From contig JAKAFL010000034.1 of the NCBI GenBank assembly GCA_021817945.1, forward strand, positions 1 through 39,916: DNA of 39,916 nucleotides. Direction: 5' to 3'. Below the pieces are notes generated by a model. It saw nothing but the letters and a program-made list of their open reading frames with translations, made no database searches and was not told the origin of the DNA. Both the position numbers and the translations under genes were made by a program. Positions 7,392 through 16,013 of the stretch are shown here, piece by piece. The stretch's first letter is position 1; every line of letters begins with the position of its first letter. The DNA comes from a bacterium. Its GTDB lineage: Bacteria > Verrucomicrobiota > Verrucomicrobiia > Limisphaerales > UBA11358.

Positions 7392-9865
7392 GCGGTAATC
7401 AGGCTTTCTGTGCTCACGGATGCGAATTCCGGGCGGGTTTTGATGAATAACTGGATTTGGTGATACTCAGAGGCGGCGAGGGAGAGGCAATCGGCCGCCC
7501 TTGTCAGGTTGCCTTCAAGGCCCATTTTTTCCAAATCTCGCAACAAGGGAACCAGCCGGGTCATGCCCAGGGTGGCGCTGGAACCTGCGCAGCTATGCGC
7601 CACGCGTCGAAGTTTGTCATGCTCGCCGGCCATCACGGCCTGGTGCATTTGTTCCATTTGCTGCGTGGTCTGCTTGAGATACATCTCGGTCAGCTCCCGC
7701 AGATTATCATTGCTGCCATCGGTCAAATCGAGCAGTCGTTCCATATCCACGGGTGAGGGCGCGGATTCCTCGACTGCGGGCTTGGGTGGCACAGGGGCGG
7801 GGATATCGGAAACAAGGCTTGTCGGTGCGACTTTTTCACCCCATTTTTCCAGTATTTCACGGACGTCCTTGGGTCGGACCGGCTTGGAGAGATAATCATC
7901 CATGCCCGAGGCCATGCACTTTTCCCGGTCACCCTGCATGGCGTGCGCGGTGACCGCCACAATCACCATTCGGGCCTGATAATTTTTCCGGCCTGGGTCC
8001 ATCTGTCGTTGCCTGATCAATTGGGTGGCCTCCAAGCCGTCCATTTCCGGCATCATCACATCCATCAAAATCAAGTTGTAGGGCTTGGCATCCAATGCCT
8101 CCAAAGCCTCCCGCCCGTTTCCTGCCACATCGGCTTTGTAGCCGAGTTGCTGGAGGATGCGGGCTGCCACCCGCTGGTTGATGGTGTTGTCATCCACCAC
8201 CAAAATTTGGAACGGGTACTTATCGGTCAATTTTGAAGCGGCCTGCAGGAGGGGAGCCGGTTTGGTGGCGCTCTGGGGATTGAGAACCACTTTTTCCAAA
8301 AGGGCGTGGAGTTGGGATGGTTTCAGCGGCTTGGGCAGTGTGTGGCCAAAAGCCAGGTGCGCCTGTTGCGGCACATTCCGCCCCTTGCCAAGGGGCGTGA
8401 CCAGGATGATGGGTATGATGGCGGCTGAAGGAATTTTATGAATTTCCCGTGCGATATGAATGCCGTCCTGGCCTGGGCATTGAATATCAATCAGGACCAG
8501 GTCAATGGGTTCACCCTTGCGCAGCGTTTCCAAGGCATCCAGGGAGGAATCGGGCGCCACCGGAACCATTCCCCAAAGTTGACACATGCGGGAAACAAAG
8601 CTGCGACTGGCGGGATTCTGGTTGATGATGAGGATTCTGAGGTCGGCCAGGCGATGGTTTCTGGCCAGAAAGGCCGGTGGAGCGCTGTTTGGGCGGGACT
8701 GGGTTTGAATGGTGAAATGGAAAGTGGAACCTTTGCCTTGAGTGCTTTCCACCCACATTTTGCCCCCCATGAGTTCCACCAGCTTGCGGCTGATGGCCAG
8801 GCCCAATCCGGTGCCGCCGTACTTGCGTGCCGTGGAGGATTCCGCCTGGGTGAAGGGTTGAAACAATTTTGCCAGGCGTTCCGGGGAAATGCCGATGCCC
8901 GTGTCTTGAATGGCGAAATGGAGAGTGAAACCCTGATTCGGCTCCATGGCGGACGCATTTGGCTGAGGCGGCAAACATTTGACACGAATCTGAACTTCCC
9001 CTTGCTCCGTAAATTTAAGAGCGTTACCCACCATGTTTACCAGAATCTGGCGCAGGCGCTGTTCGTCTCCGGAAATCTCGCTTGGAATGGCCGGGTCCAC
9101 ATCCTGAATCAGCTCGATCTGTTTTTCGAGAGACTTGGCGGAAAGCAAATCGGTGGTGTCCTCAATGCAGGAGCGCAGGTCGAAGGGGTTTTTTTCCAGC
9201 TCCATCTTGCCTGCCTCGATCTTGGAGAAATCCAGGATATCGTTGATGATGTTCAGCAATGACTCACTGCTGTTGTAGATGGTATCCAGGTAACTGCGCT
9301 GGTCGTGGCTCAGGGATGTTTCAAGCATCAACCCGGTCATGGCAATAACCCCGTTCATGGGGGTGCGAATCTCATGGCTCATGGCGGCCAGGAAATCGGA
9401 TTTGCTGCGGGAGGCGGCCTCGGCCGCCTGGCGCGCGACTACAGCCTCATCCAAGCGCGCCTGCAATTGCCGGTGCCTCAGCATCAATTGCAGGGTACCT
9501 GCAAGCTGGATGCGAAATAAATCCGGGCTGGTGGAAATCCAGGGCAACCACTGGTGCATGCCCTTGGAGAGGGCGCTTTGGACCAGATTGGCGGGAACGC
9601 AACTATCGCCGTAACCAAAGATCAAGGCCGGTTTTGGTTGCGGGTTTTCCACCATGAATTGGAGGCAGGCATGGGAATCCTCCCGGCAATCCTGCATGTC
9701 CAGGAAAATGCCATCAAAAGCCTCGGCCGCGATGAATTGCGCCATTTCCCCGGCGGACCGGACATAGGTGATGCGCACGCCGCCGGGTGTGAATTCCCCG
9801 GCCATGACGTCCAGAATTTTGGCATGGGTGCCAAGTATCAGGACCTTGAGTTTGTGTGTGCCCAT
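7388..9865 (-). CDS. Soluble hybrid sensor histidine kinase with several receivers and Hpt
   Basis: 825 residues with no membrane segment. Order: degenerate receiver (5-125, FLDMQD kept but the acidic pair lost), coiled coil (~130-155), HisKA with H164 in [10 protein letters not shown], and HATPase (about 265-388; [24 protein letters not shown]). A second degenerate receiver follows (408-527, LIIN in place of the acidic residues but LIDIQCPG and LPKPL kept). Next come an intact receiver (552-675; DD, D602, K661) and an Hpt domain with H757 ([12 protein letters not shown]). Architecture is BarA/TodS-like but cytoplasmic, so it should sense an internal cue or a partner protein bound at the degenerate N-terminal receiver. 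Divergent from the dehydrogenase genes. Confidence 0.9.
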   Translation of the reverse strand: MGTHKLKVLILGTHAKILDVMAGEFTPGGVRITYVRSAGEMAQFIAAEAFDGIFLDMQDCREDSHACLQFMVENPQPKPALIFGYGDSCVPANLVQSALSKGMHQWLPWISTSPDLFRIQLAGTLQLMLRHRQLQARLDEAVVARQAAEAASRSKSDFLAAMSHEIRTPMNGVIAMTGLMLETSLSHDQRSYLDTIYNSSESLLNIINDILDFSKIEAGKMELEKNPFDLRSCIEDTTDLLSAKSLEKQIELIQDVDPAIPSEISGDEQRLRQILVNMVGNALKFTEQGEVQIRVKCLPPQPNASAMEPNQGFTLHFAIQDTGIGISPERLAKLFQPFTQAESSTARKYGGTGLGLAISRKLVELMGGKMWVESTQGKGSTFHFTIQTQSRPNSAPPAFLARNHRLADLRILIINQNPASRSFVSRMCQLWGMVPVAPDSSLDALETLRKGEPIDLVLIDIQCPGQDGIHIAREIHKIPSAAIIPIILVTPLGKGRNVPQQAHLAFGHTLPKPLKPSQLHALLEKVVLNPQSATKPAPLLQAASKLTDKYPFQILVVDDNTINQRVAARILQQLGYKADVAGNGREALEALDAKPYNLILMDVMMPEMDGLEATQLIRQRQMDPGRKNYQARMVIVAVTAHAMQGDREKCMASGMDDYLSKPVRPKDVREILEKWGEKVAPTSLVSDIPAPVPPKPAVEESAPSPVDMERLLDLTDGSNDNLRELTEMYLKQTTQQMEQMHQAVMAGEHDKLRRVAHSCAGSSATLGMTRLVPLLRDLEKMGLEGNLTRAADCLSLAASEYHQIQLFIKTRPEFASVSTESLITA

Positions 9866-9926
9866 GTTTTTAGGTTCAAAACTTTGTACGCGTTTGCAAT
9901 GTCAGCAAATGGCATTCCTAATACTT

Positions 9927-9942
9927 AAAAATCAAGATTTTT
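9927..9942. promoter_or_regulatory. AT-rich palindrome between divergent operons
   Basis: AAAAATC (9927-9933) and GATTTTT (9936-9942) are perfect inverted arms separated by AA. They sit in the 129-bp region between the histidine kinase and the E1 alpha gene, about 52 bp from the latter. It could be an operator shared by both directions. No clear promoter hexamers could be fixed. Confidence 0.3.
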
Positions 9943-9994
9943 ATGAAATTGAATAAACATTGCTGCGTGCCGCCAGGGCCGGTAAACTTGTCGC

Positions 9995-11017
9995 ATGCTG
10001 AGAACCGCTTCAGAAAGCGCCACAGGGGACTTGGCGGCAGCGACTCACCTTGGGGCATACCGGCACATGCTGCTGGCCAGATTGTTGGACGACAAATTCG
10101 CGGCGCTATACCGTGCCGGCAAGATTCAGGGTGGGGTCTTTTTGGGCCGCGGCCAGGAGGCTTTGAGCGCTTCCATTGGTGTTTCCCTTCAAAAAAACGA
10201 CATTTTCGCGCCTCTGATACGAGATGCAGCAGGGCGTCTGGCGTTTGGGGAAACGATTCTCGACGCCATCCGGACTTACATGGGGTCGGCATTGGGTCCA
10301 ATGCGTGGCCGGGATGGAAACGTTCACAGGGGGCGACCTCAAGATGGGTATCTGCCGATGATCAGCCACCTTGGTGCCATGATTTCCGTGGTGAATGGCG
10401 CATTGCTGGCCAGGAGGTTTAAGAAGATCACCGGAATAGTGGGGGTGGCCTGTATTGGCGAGGGAGCCACGTCCACGGGGTCCTTTCATGAGGCTTTGAA
10501 CCAGGCTGCCGTGGAAAAATTGCCCCTGGTCCTGATTGTGGCGAACAATCAATATGCGTATTCCACGCCGACTCAGCGCCAGTTTGCCTGCGAGGATTTG
10601 GCGGACAAAGCCCCGGGCTACGGAGTGGAGGCTCATCGGCTGAAAGGCAACGACCTGACTGATTGCCTGCGAGGCGTGGGGGAGGCGGTCAAACGGGCGC
10701 GGTTTGATGGCGGGCCCCAGTTGGTGGTGGCTGATTTGCTCAGACTGTGCGGTCATGGGGAACATGATGATGCCGGATATGTCACGCAGGCGCACAAGGA
10801 CTCTGCGCTTGGGCGGGATTGCCTCAAGGTGGCGGAGAAATTCATGCTGGAAGAGGGCTGGGTGACCGGGGAGCAATTGGAGGTTTGGCGCAGCCAGATG
10901 ATTCATGAGATCGAGGAAGCGGTCGCCCAAGTGCAGCGGGAACCGGCGCCCGATCCCTTTGCCGAGGAGTGGCAGGCATTGTCCTGCGGGGGATTGAGCG
11001 ACCTGCGCATGGATTGA
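9995..11017 (+). CDS. pdhA: Pyruvate (2-oxoacid) dehydrogenase E1 component, alpha subunit
   Basis: 340 residues, the usual length of heterotetrameric E1 alpha. The thiamin-diphosphate motif begins GEGATSTGSFHEALN (155-169, GEG in place of GDG) and ends with NN at 184-185 (IVANNQYAYSTP). The substrate and phosphorylation-loop region RGRDGNVHRG and SHLGAMISV are conserved. With E1 beta it decarboxylates a 2-oxoacid and acylates the lipoyl arm of E2. First gene of a three-gene run E1 alpha, E1 beta, E2. Pyruvate is the likely substrate from overall resemblance, but acetoin or branched-chain 2-oxoacids are not excluded by sequence alone. No strong Shine-Dalgarno before the ATG. Confidence 0.9.
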   Translation: MLRTASESATGDLAAATHLGAYRHMLLARLLDDKFAALYRAGKIQGGVFLGRGQEALSASIGVSLQKNDIFAPLIRDAAGRLAFGETILDAIRTYMGSALGPMRGRDGNVHRGRPQDGYLPMISHLGAMISVVNGALLARRFKKITGIVGVACIGEGATSTGSFHEALNQAAVEKLPLVLIVANNQYAYSTPTQRQFACEDLADKAPGYGVEAHRLKGNDLTDCLRGVGEAVKRARFDGGPQLVVADLLRLCGHGEHDDAGYVTQAHKDSALGRDCLKVAEKFMLEEGWVTGEQLEVWRSQMIHEIEEAVAQVQREPAPDPFAEEWQALSCGGLSDLRMD

Positions 11018-11071
11018 TGAAATGCAAAGGAATTCCCGCATAGAGGACTTAAAAACAAGGCCAACATCAAC

Positions 11072-12037
11072 GTGAATATCACTTATCTTGAAGCCATCCG
11101 TGAAGCGCAGGCTCGTGCCTTGAAGCAGGACCCGCGCGTGTTCATTTATGGACAGGATGTGGGAGCGTTTGGAGGCGCTTTCAAGGCCACCAAAAACCTG
11201 GCCGGCGAGTTTCCAGGGCGGGTCCTGGATTCACCCATTTCGGAGGATGCCATGGTAGGCCTGGCGGTAGGGGCGGCCATGGAGGGAATGCGCCCGATTG
11301 TGGAAATGCAATTCGCTGATTTTTCCACGGTGGGTTTCAACCAGATCGTGAACCAGGCAGCCACACTCTTCTGGCGCACCCAGGTGGCTTGTCCCATCAC
11401 GGTGCGACTGCCTTTTGGGGGCACCTCCGGCGCCGGTCCTTTCCACAGCCAATGCATTGAGGCCATTTACGCCCACTTTCCCGGTTTGATCGTAATGGCT
11501 CCAGCCACCGTGGAGGATGCTTATAGCATGCTACTGGAGGCGGTGGCCTTGGACGACCCGGTGATTTTTTGCGAGCACAAGTTTCTGTATTATCATTTGA
11601 AGGCAGAGAAGCTGCCCGAGGAGGCATTGCCTGTGGGCCGTGCCCGGATTGCCCGCGAAGGACGGGATTTGACCATCGTCACCTATAGTGCCATGGTGCA
11701 TGAGGCGCTGGCGGCTGCCCGGGAATTGGCCCAGGATGGCTGGGAAGTGGAAATTGTGGATTTGCGGTCCGTCAAACCCATGGATACGGACACCATCATG
11801 GCCAGTGTGGCGCGAACCGGGAAGCTATTATGCGTGGGCGAGGCATGGCCATGGGGCGGGGTTACGGCTGAGGTCATATCCAGGGTGGCCAGCGAGGGGT
11901 ATGGGCTTTTGGACGTTCCGCCCCAGCGTTTGAATGCCAAAGACACACCGGTCCCATATCATCCGAACCTCTGGGCCGCCCACAGGCCCACCGCACGAAG
12001 CATTGTGGCGGCAGCCCGCAAACTTTTTCGTCAATGA
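11072..12037 (+). CDS. pdhB: Pyruvate (2-oxoacid) dehydrogenase E1 component, beta subunit
   Basis: 321 residues with a GTG start giving MNITYLEAIREAQARAL, the standard N-terminus of the family; AAGG lies 11 bases upstream. Conserved blocks are GQDVGAFGGAF, DSPISEDAMVGLAVGAAMEG, EMQFADF and the ion-binding region QAATLFWRT. FCEHKFLYY and the C-terminal transketolase domain (VTYSAMVHEAL, DLRSVKPMDTDTI) follow. It completes the alpha2beta2 E1 enzyme with the preceding gene, 54 bp upstream. The E2 gene follows after 71 bp, so one transcript is likely. Confidence 0.93.
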   Translation: MNITYLEAIREAQARALKQDPRVFIYGQDVGAFGGAFKATKNLAGEFPGRVLDSPISEDAMVGLAVGAAMEGMRPIVEMQFADFSTVGFNQIVNQAATLFWRTQVACPITVRLPFGGTSGAGPFHSQCIEAIYAHFPGLIVMAPATVEDAYSMLLEAVALDDPVIFCEHKFLYYHLKAEKLPEEALPVGRARIAREGRDLTIVTYSAMVHEALAAARELAQDGWEVEIVDLRSVKPMDTDTIMASVARTGKLLCVGEAWPWGGVTAEVISRVASEGYGLLDVPPQRLNAKDTPVPYHPNLWAAHRPTARSIVAAARKLFRQ

Positions 12038-12108
12038 TTCCATCCACCTTTCATCGCCAATCCGGAGATGCCTCCCGGGAAATCCTTTTTGACCAACGAT
12101 TTTGAACC

Positions 12109-13296
12109 ATGCAGATTCCCATCATCATGCCCCAATTGGGCGAATCCATTGCAGAGGCCGCCATCGTGAATTTTCTGGTTCGACCGGGGGATTTGGTCGA
12201 GACGGATCAAAACCTCATCGAAGTGGAAACCAACAAGGCGACCATGACGGTGACCGCGCCGTGCAGCGGCCGACTGATTGACTGGAGCGCCCGGCTGCAG
12301 GAGAGTTATCCAGTGGGGTCCACTTTGGGCCAGATCGAGGTGTCCGAGGAGGATGCGCGGCGTGTGGGGATGGATTCCCCGCCCGATCCCGGCAAGGTTT
12401 CCGAGGTTGAGACGAAGCCGGGTGGGACCATGTCCGCACCGCGGGTTCAACCCACTGTGCGGGGATTGCCAGTTCCTGCCAATGCGACCGGGGCCAGTTA
12501 CCTTTCTCCCAGGCTCAAGGCGCGGATGGATGAACTGGGGCTGCACGCGGCGGATTTGGCTGGTGTGGCGGGCAGCGGGGCGGCGGGGCGGGTGACGGTT
12601 CAGGATTTTGAAAAATACCTAGCAGGGCTGGAGCGCCACCAAATGAGCGCCGCATCCTCCATGCGAGTGGCGGTTGCGGATGCCATGCGGCGAAGCTGGA
12701 CTCGTCCACTGGCCACCGTGGGGCTGCCTGTGGCCATGGATGCATTGCTGGCGCACAGGAAACAGTTGAAATCCAAGCCCGGCCCCGCGCTATATGCCCT
12801 GCGGGCCCTGGCCCTGGCTTTGGCGGAAAACTCCGCCGTGGCGGGCAGATTGATTGGAAACAAGATTGTGCATCCCACCACCATTGACGTGGGTTTTGCG
12901 GTGGAGGCTGAGGATGGCGTGCTGGTGCCGGTGATCCGGCAGGCCGACCGCAGCGTGCTGCTGGATTTGACCCAGCGCTACAATGACCTGGTGGAAAGCG
13001 CGAGACAGCGAAAACTGCCCTCGGACGCCACTGGCGGATCCATAGCCACCGTGACCAATTTTGGCACCTTTGGGCTGACTTGGGCCACCCCCATACCTTT
13101 GCCGGAGCAAACGCTGGTTTTGGGGCTTGGAGCCGGACGCATGGTTCCCCATTGGGATGCGGCAGCCTCGAAATTCATCCCGGTCATGGAGGCCAACCTG
13201 ACCTTGAGTTTTGACCATCGGGTACTGGATGGAGGCGCCGCTGGAAGGTTGTTGCAACGAATCGCTCAGTTGATGCTTCGGCCGGAACTTTTGTGA
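12109..13296 (+). CDS. pdhC: Dihydrolipoamide acyltransferase, E2 component
   Basis: 395 residues with a single lipoyl domain (2-78; lipoyl Lys43 in EVETNKATM). A peripheral subunit-binding domain spans about 130-172 (YLSPRLKARMDELG..GSGAAGRVTVQDFEKYL). A compact catalytic domain covers about 180-395, with the active-site motif DHRVLDGG (H370, D374). It transfers the acyl group from lipoamide to CoA and forms the core of the complex. Only one lipoyl domain and short linkers make it smaller than enterobacterial E2. No E3 (lipoamide dehydrogenase) is in the window. The last 31 bp overlap the convergent metG gene. Confidence 0.92.
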   Translation: MQIPIIMPQLGESIAEAAIVNFLVRPGDLVETDQNLIEVETNKATMTVTAPCSGRLIDWSARLQESYPVGSTLGQIEVSEEDARRVGMDSPPDPGKVSEVETKPGGTMSAPRVQPTVRGLPVPANATGASYLSPRLKARMDELGLHAADLAGVAGSGAAGRVTVQDFEKYLAGLERHQMSAASSMRVAVADAMRRSWTRPLATVGLPVAMDALLAHRKQLKSKPGPALYALRALALALAENSAVAGRLIGNKIVHPTTIDVGFAVEAEDGVLVPVIRQADRSVLLDLTQRYNDLVESARQRKLPSDATGGSIATVTNFGTFGLTWATPIPLPEQTLVLGLGAGRMVPHWDAAASKFIPVMEANLTLSFDHRVLDGGAAGRLLQRIAQLMLRPELL

Positions 13297-14801
13297 GGAT
13301 CATCCCTCCGGGGAAACAGGGGGCTGGGGACGCCTATGCGGTGGCCTTCAGCCAAACCTCCCCATGCGGATAAGGACCACTGGTCTGGCTTTTGGGCGAG
13401 GCCCAATTGGGCGTGGATTTTGCAGGCGGTTTCAGGCAGGTAGGGCCATGCCAACACCGCCAGCACGCGGCAGATTTCCACGAGATTGTACAACACCGCA
13501 TCAAGCCTTTGTGACTGGGCGGGGTCCTTGGCCAGCTTGAAAGGAGCTGTCTGGTCCACATATTGATTGGCCCGGGAGATCAGGCCCCAGATGGTGAGCA
13601 GGCCGGCTTGAAGATGGTTTTGTTTCAAGGCTTCCCCGGTTTCCTGGGTTGCCTGGATGGTCTCTGCGGCCAGTTCCATTGACACGGCCGGCACAATCCC
13701 CTGCCGGTATCGCTGAAGCATGGAGAGGGATCGGTTCACCAAATTGCCCAGCCCATTGGCCAGTTCGGCCCCGTAGCGCGCCTGAAATCCGGCGTCAGTC
13801 CAATTGCCGTCCGGTCCAATGTCCAACTCCCGCAACACATGAAACCGCAGGGGGTCCACGCCCCATTCATTCATGATGGCGACCGGGTCCACCACGTTGC
13901 CCAGACTTTTACTCATCCGGGCGCCATCCTTTTGCCACCAGCCGTGGACAAGAATTTGCCGGGGCAACGGCAGTTCCATGGCCTTGAGCATGATCGGCCA
14001 GTAAACCGCGTGGAACTTGATGATGTCCTTGCCAATCACATGGATGTCCGCAGGCCACAGATCCAGGTCCGCATGATGGGCGGCAATGCTGGTGTAATTA
14101 ACCAAGGCATCAAACCACACGTATGTGACAAATTCCCGGTCAAAGGGCAGGGGAATGCCCCAGTTCAAACGGGAAACAGGACGGGAAATGCAAAGGTCCT
14201 CGAGTGTGTTGTTTTTCAGAAACCCCAGCACTTCGTTGCGCCGGTGAGGGGGCGAGACAAAGTCGGGGTTTTTTTCCAGATGATCCACCAGCCATTCCTG
14301 GTGTTCCTTCAGCTTGAAATAATAATTTTCCTCCTTGAGCTCGACCACCTCGCCATAGGCGGGGTCGAAAGTGCCGTCCGGCTGGCGGTCTTTTTCGGTG
14401 AGAAAAGTCTCCTCTTTGGTGGAGTAGAACCCGGAGTAGCTTGATTTGTAAAAATGTCCGCGGTCATGCAGCTTGGAAAGAGTGGCTTGAACGTACTCCT
14501 TGTGGCGGGGCTGGGTGGTCCGCACAAAATCATCATGGGTCAATCCCAGCCTGGTGGCAAAGGTCATCCAGTCGCGCGCCAGCAGGTCGCAGTAAGCCTG
14601 GGGATCCTTCTTCTCCGCCAGGGCGGCCTGCTGCACTTTTTGCCCGTGCTCATCCAGGCCGGTGAGAAAAAAAACCTGCTGGCCCATGCTGCGGCGCGCG
14701 CGGGCTATCACGTCTGCGATGATCTTCTCGTAGGCATGCCCCAGGTGCGGCTGCCCATTCACATAATCAATGGCGGTGGTGATGTAAAACCGTTTGCTCA
14801 T
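13266..14801 (-). CDS. metG: Methionyl-tRNA synthetase
   Basis: 511 residues starting at MSKRFYITTAIDYVNG; the frame is open eight codons further but this Met matches the family start. It has the class I HIGH-type motif PHLGH (18-22), the GKDIIKFHAVYWP block and the signature loop RMSKSLGN. The connective domain lacks a zinc-binding Cys knuckle, so it belongs to the zinc-free, roughly 510-residue type. There is no C-terminal tRNA-binding (EMAP-like) domain. It charges tRNA-Met in the cytoplasm. It is convergent with E2 and shares 31 bp with it, and divergent from the LuxE-like gene. Confidence 0.95.
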   Translation of the reverse strand: MSKRFYITTAIDYVNGQPHLGHAYEKIIADVIARARRSMGQQVFFLTGLDEHGQKVQQAALAEKKDPQAYCDLLARDWMTFATRLGLTHDDFVRTTQPRHKEYVQATLSKLHDRGHFYKSSYSGFYSTKEETFLTEKDRQPDGTFDPAYGEVVELKEENYYFKLKEHQEWLVDHLEKNPDFVSPPHRRNEVLGFLKNNTLEDLCISRPVSRLNWGIPLPFDREFVTYVWFDALVNYTSIAAHHADLDLWPADIHVIGKDIIKFHAVYWPIMLKAMELPLPRQILVHGWWQKDGARMSKSLGNVVDPVAIMNEWGVDPLRFHVLRELDIGPDGNWTDAGFQARYGAELANGLGNLVNRSLSMLQRYRQGIVPAVSMELAAETIQATQETGEALKQNHLQAGLLTIWGLISRANQYVDQTAPFKLAKDPAQSQRLDAVLYNLVEICRVLAVLAWPYLPETACKIHAQLGLAQKPDQWSLSAWGGLAEGHRIGVPSPLFPRRDDPHKSSGRSIN

Positions 14802-14918
14802 GATCAAAAGGGCATTGTGGATCAAGGGGCTTCGCTTGGCAATCTTGCTTGCAAAAATTGAATGGATTGGTAGCCTCCGACTGGCTGTGGCGGAAAACCA
14901 GCCTCAAATAAACACCGC

Positions 14919-16013
14919 ATGTTTTCTAAACTGACCCAATTTGCCGGGCACCTTGACCAAGCCATGGTCTCCGGGTTTGATTCCGACCACTTTGACTTGC
15001 TGGCGCTGGAGTTGTTTCGCCTCCAATGGGAATTGAATCCAGCCTGGCAAAAGCTCTGTCGGAGCCGGGGTGTCCACCCCCAATCGGTTTCCAATTGGAG
15101 GGAAATACCGTGTGTGCCAACGGCGGTTTTCAAATTAATGGATTTTTCCTGCCTGCCCGAACAGGGGCATTGCCGGGTTTTTCATTCCAGCGGTACAACA
15201 GGGCAGACACCGGGCAGGCACCGGCACTCCAGTCAATCTTTGGCCTTGTATGAACAATCCGCCTGGCTTTGGTTCAAGCACAATTGGGGCGATGTTCAGG
15301 ACATGATTGTTCTCCTTCCTCCACCAAGCCTGGCGCCCCATTCCTCCCTCGCGCACATGATCGAAACCATTCGATGTCGCGAGAATCGCACGAGTGATTG
15401 CTTCAAGGGCCGTGTGGATGGCGCGGGTGTCTGGCGCGTGGATTGGGAACCGGTGATTGAGGAGTTGCAACAGGCCGCGGCCCGAGGCAAGCCGTTGGAT
15501 CTTTTTGGGACGGCCTTTTTATATGTCCACCTGCTCGATGAGTTGGAAGCCCGAAAACTGTCTCTTAAACTCCCCGCTGGATCGAAAGCCATGGAGACGG
15601 GTGGATACAAAAACAGGTCCCGCGAAATGCCCAAGGCCGAACTGCACGCATGGATGGGGCGAAGGCTTGGATTGCTCCCGGGCCAAATTATCTGCGAGTA
15701 CGGCATGAGCGAACTGAGTTCTCAGGCATACGGCAGGAATGGTGACAGCCTGAAAAAGGCAGACCGGCTCCTGCGTTTGCCGCCTTGGGCGAGGGTTCGT
15801 GTCGTTTCGCCGGAAAACGGGGAGGAAGTGGCGCCGGGCGAGACGGGCCTGATCCAGATTTTTGATCTGGCAAACGCTTTTTCCGTAATGGCCATCCAAA
15901 CGGAGGATTTGGGTGTTTGGCAGGATTTGGACTCTTGCGGATTGTGCGGTTTTGAGCTGCTTGGAAGGTCTGCCAAGGCTGAACCGCGCGGTTGCTCATT
16001 GATGACACCATGA
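14919..16013 (+). CDS. LuxE-like acyl-protein synthetase / adenylate-forming ligase
   Basis: 364 residues of the LuxE family. The N-terminal half has IPCVPTAVFK followed by the adenylate-binding phosphate loop HSSGTTGQTPGRH. The C-terminal half has LPAGSKAMETGGYK and ICEYGMSELSSQAY, which corresponds to the YG.TE motif of adenylating enzymes. In luminous bacteria LuxE activates a fatty acid as acyl-AMP, binds it to a Cys and passes it to LuxC. Here the four-base overlap with a LuxC-like gene supports the same two-step chemistry. No luxA, luxB or luxD is present. Phenylacetate-CoA-ligase-like activity is an alternative. Confidence 0.8.
   Translation: MFSKLTQFAGHLDQAMVSGFDSDHFDLLALELFRLQWELNPAWQKLCRSRGVHPQSVSNWREIPCVPTAVFKLMDFSCLPEQGHCRVFHSSGTTGQTPGRHRHSSQSLALYEQSAWLWFKHNWGDVQDMIVLLPPPSLAPHSSLAHMIETIRCRENRTSDCFKGRVDGAGVWRVDWEPVIEELQQAAARGKPLDLFGTAFLYVHLLDELEARKLSLKLPAGSKAMETGGYKNRSREMPKAELHAWMGRRLGLLPGQIICEYGMSELSSQAYGRNGDSLKKADRLLRLPPWARVRVVSPENGEEVAPGETGLIQIFDLANAFSVMAIQTEDLGVWQDLDSCGLCGFELLGRSAKAEPRGCSLMTP

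Noticed and set aside
8438..9262. 274-codon plus-strand ORF opposite the hybrid histidine kinase
   Set aside because: It mirrors the kinase core, which has all family motifs; the antisense protein has no recognisable domain.
10106..11041. 311-codon minus-strand ORF opposite E1 alpha
   Set aside because: Shadow of a conserved enzyme gene; no start context or domain.
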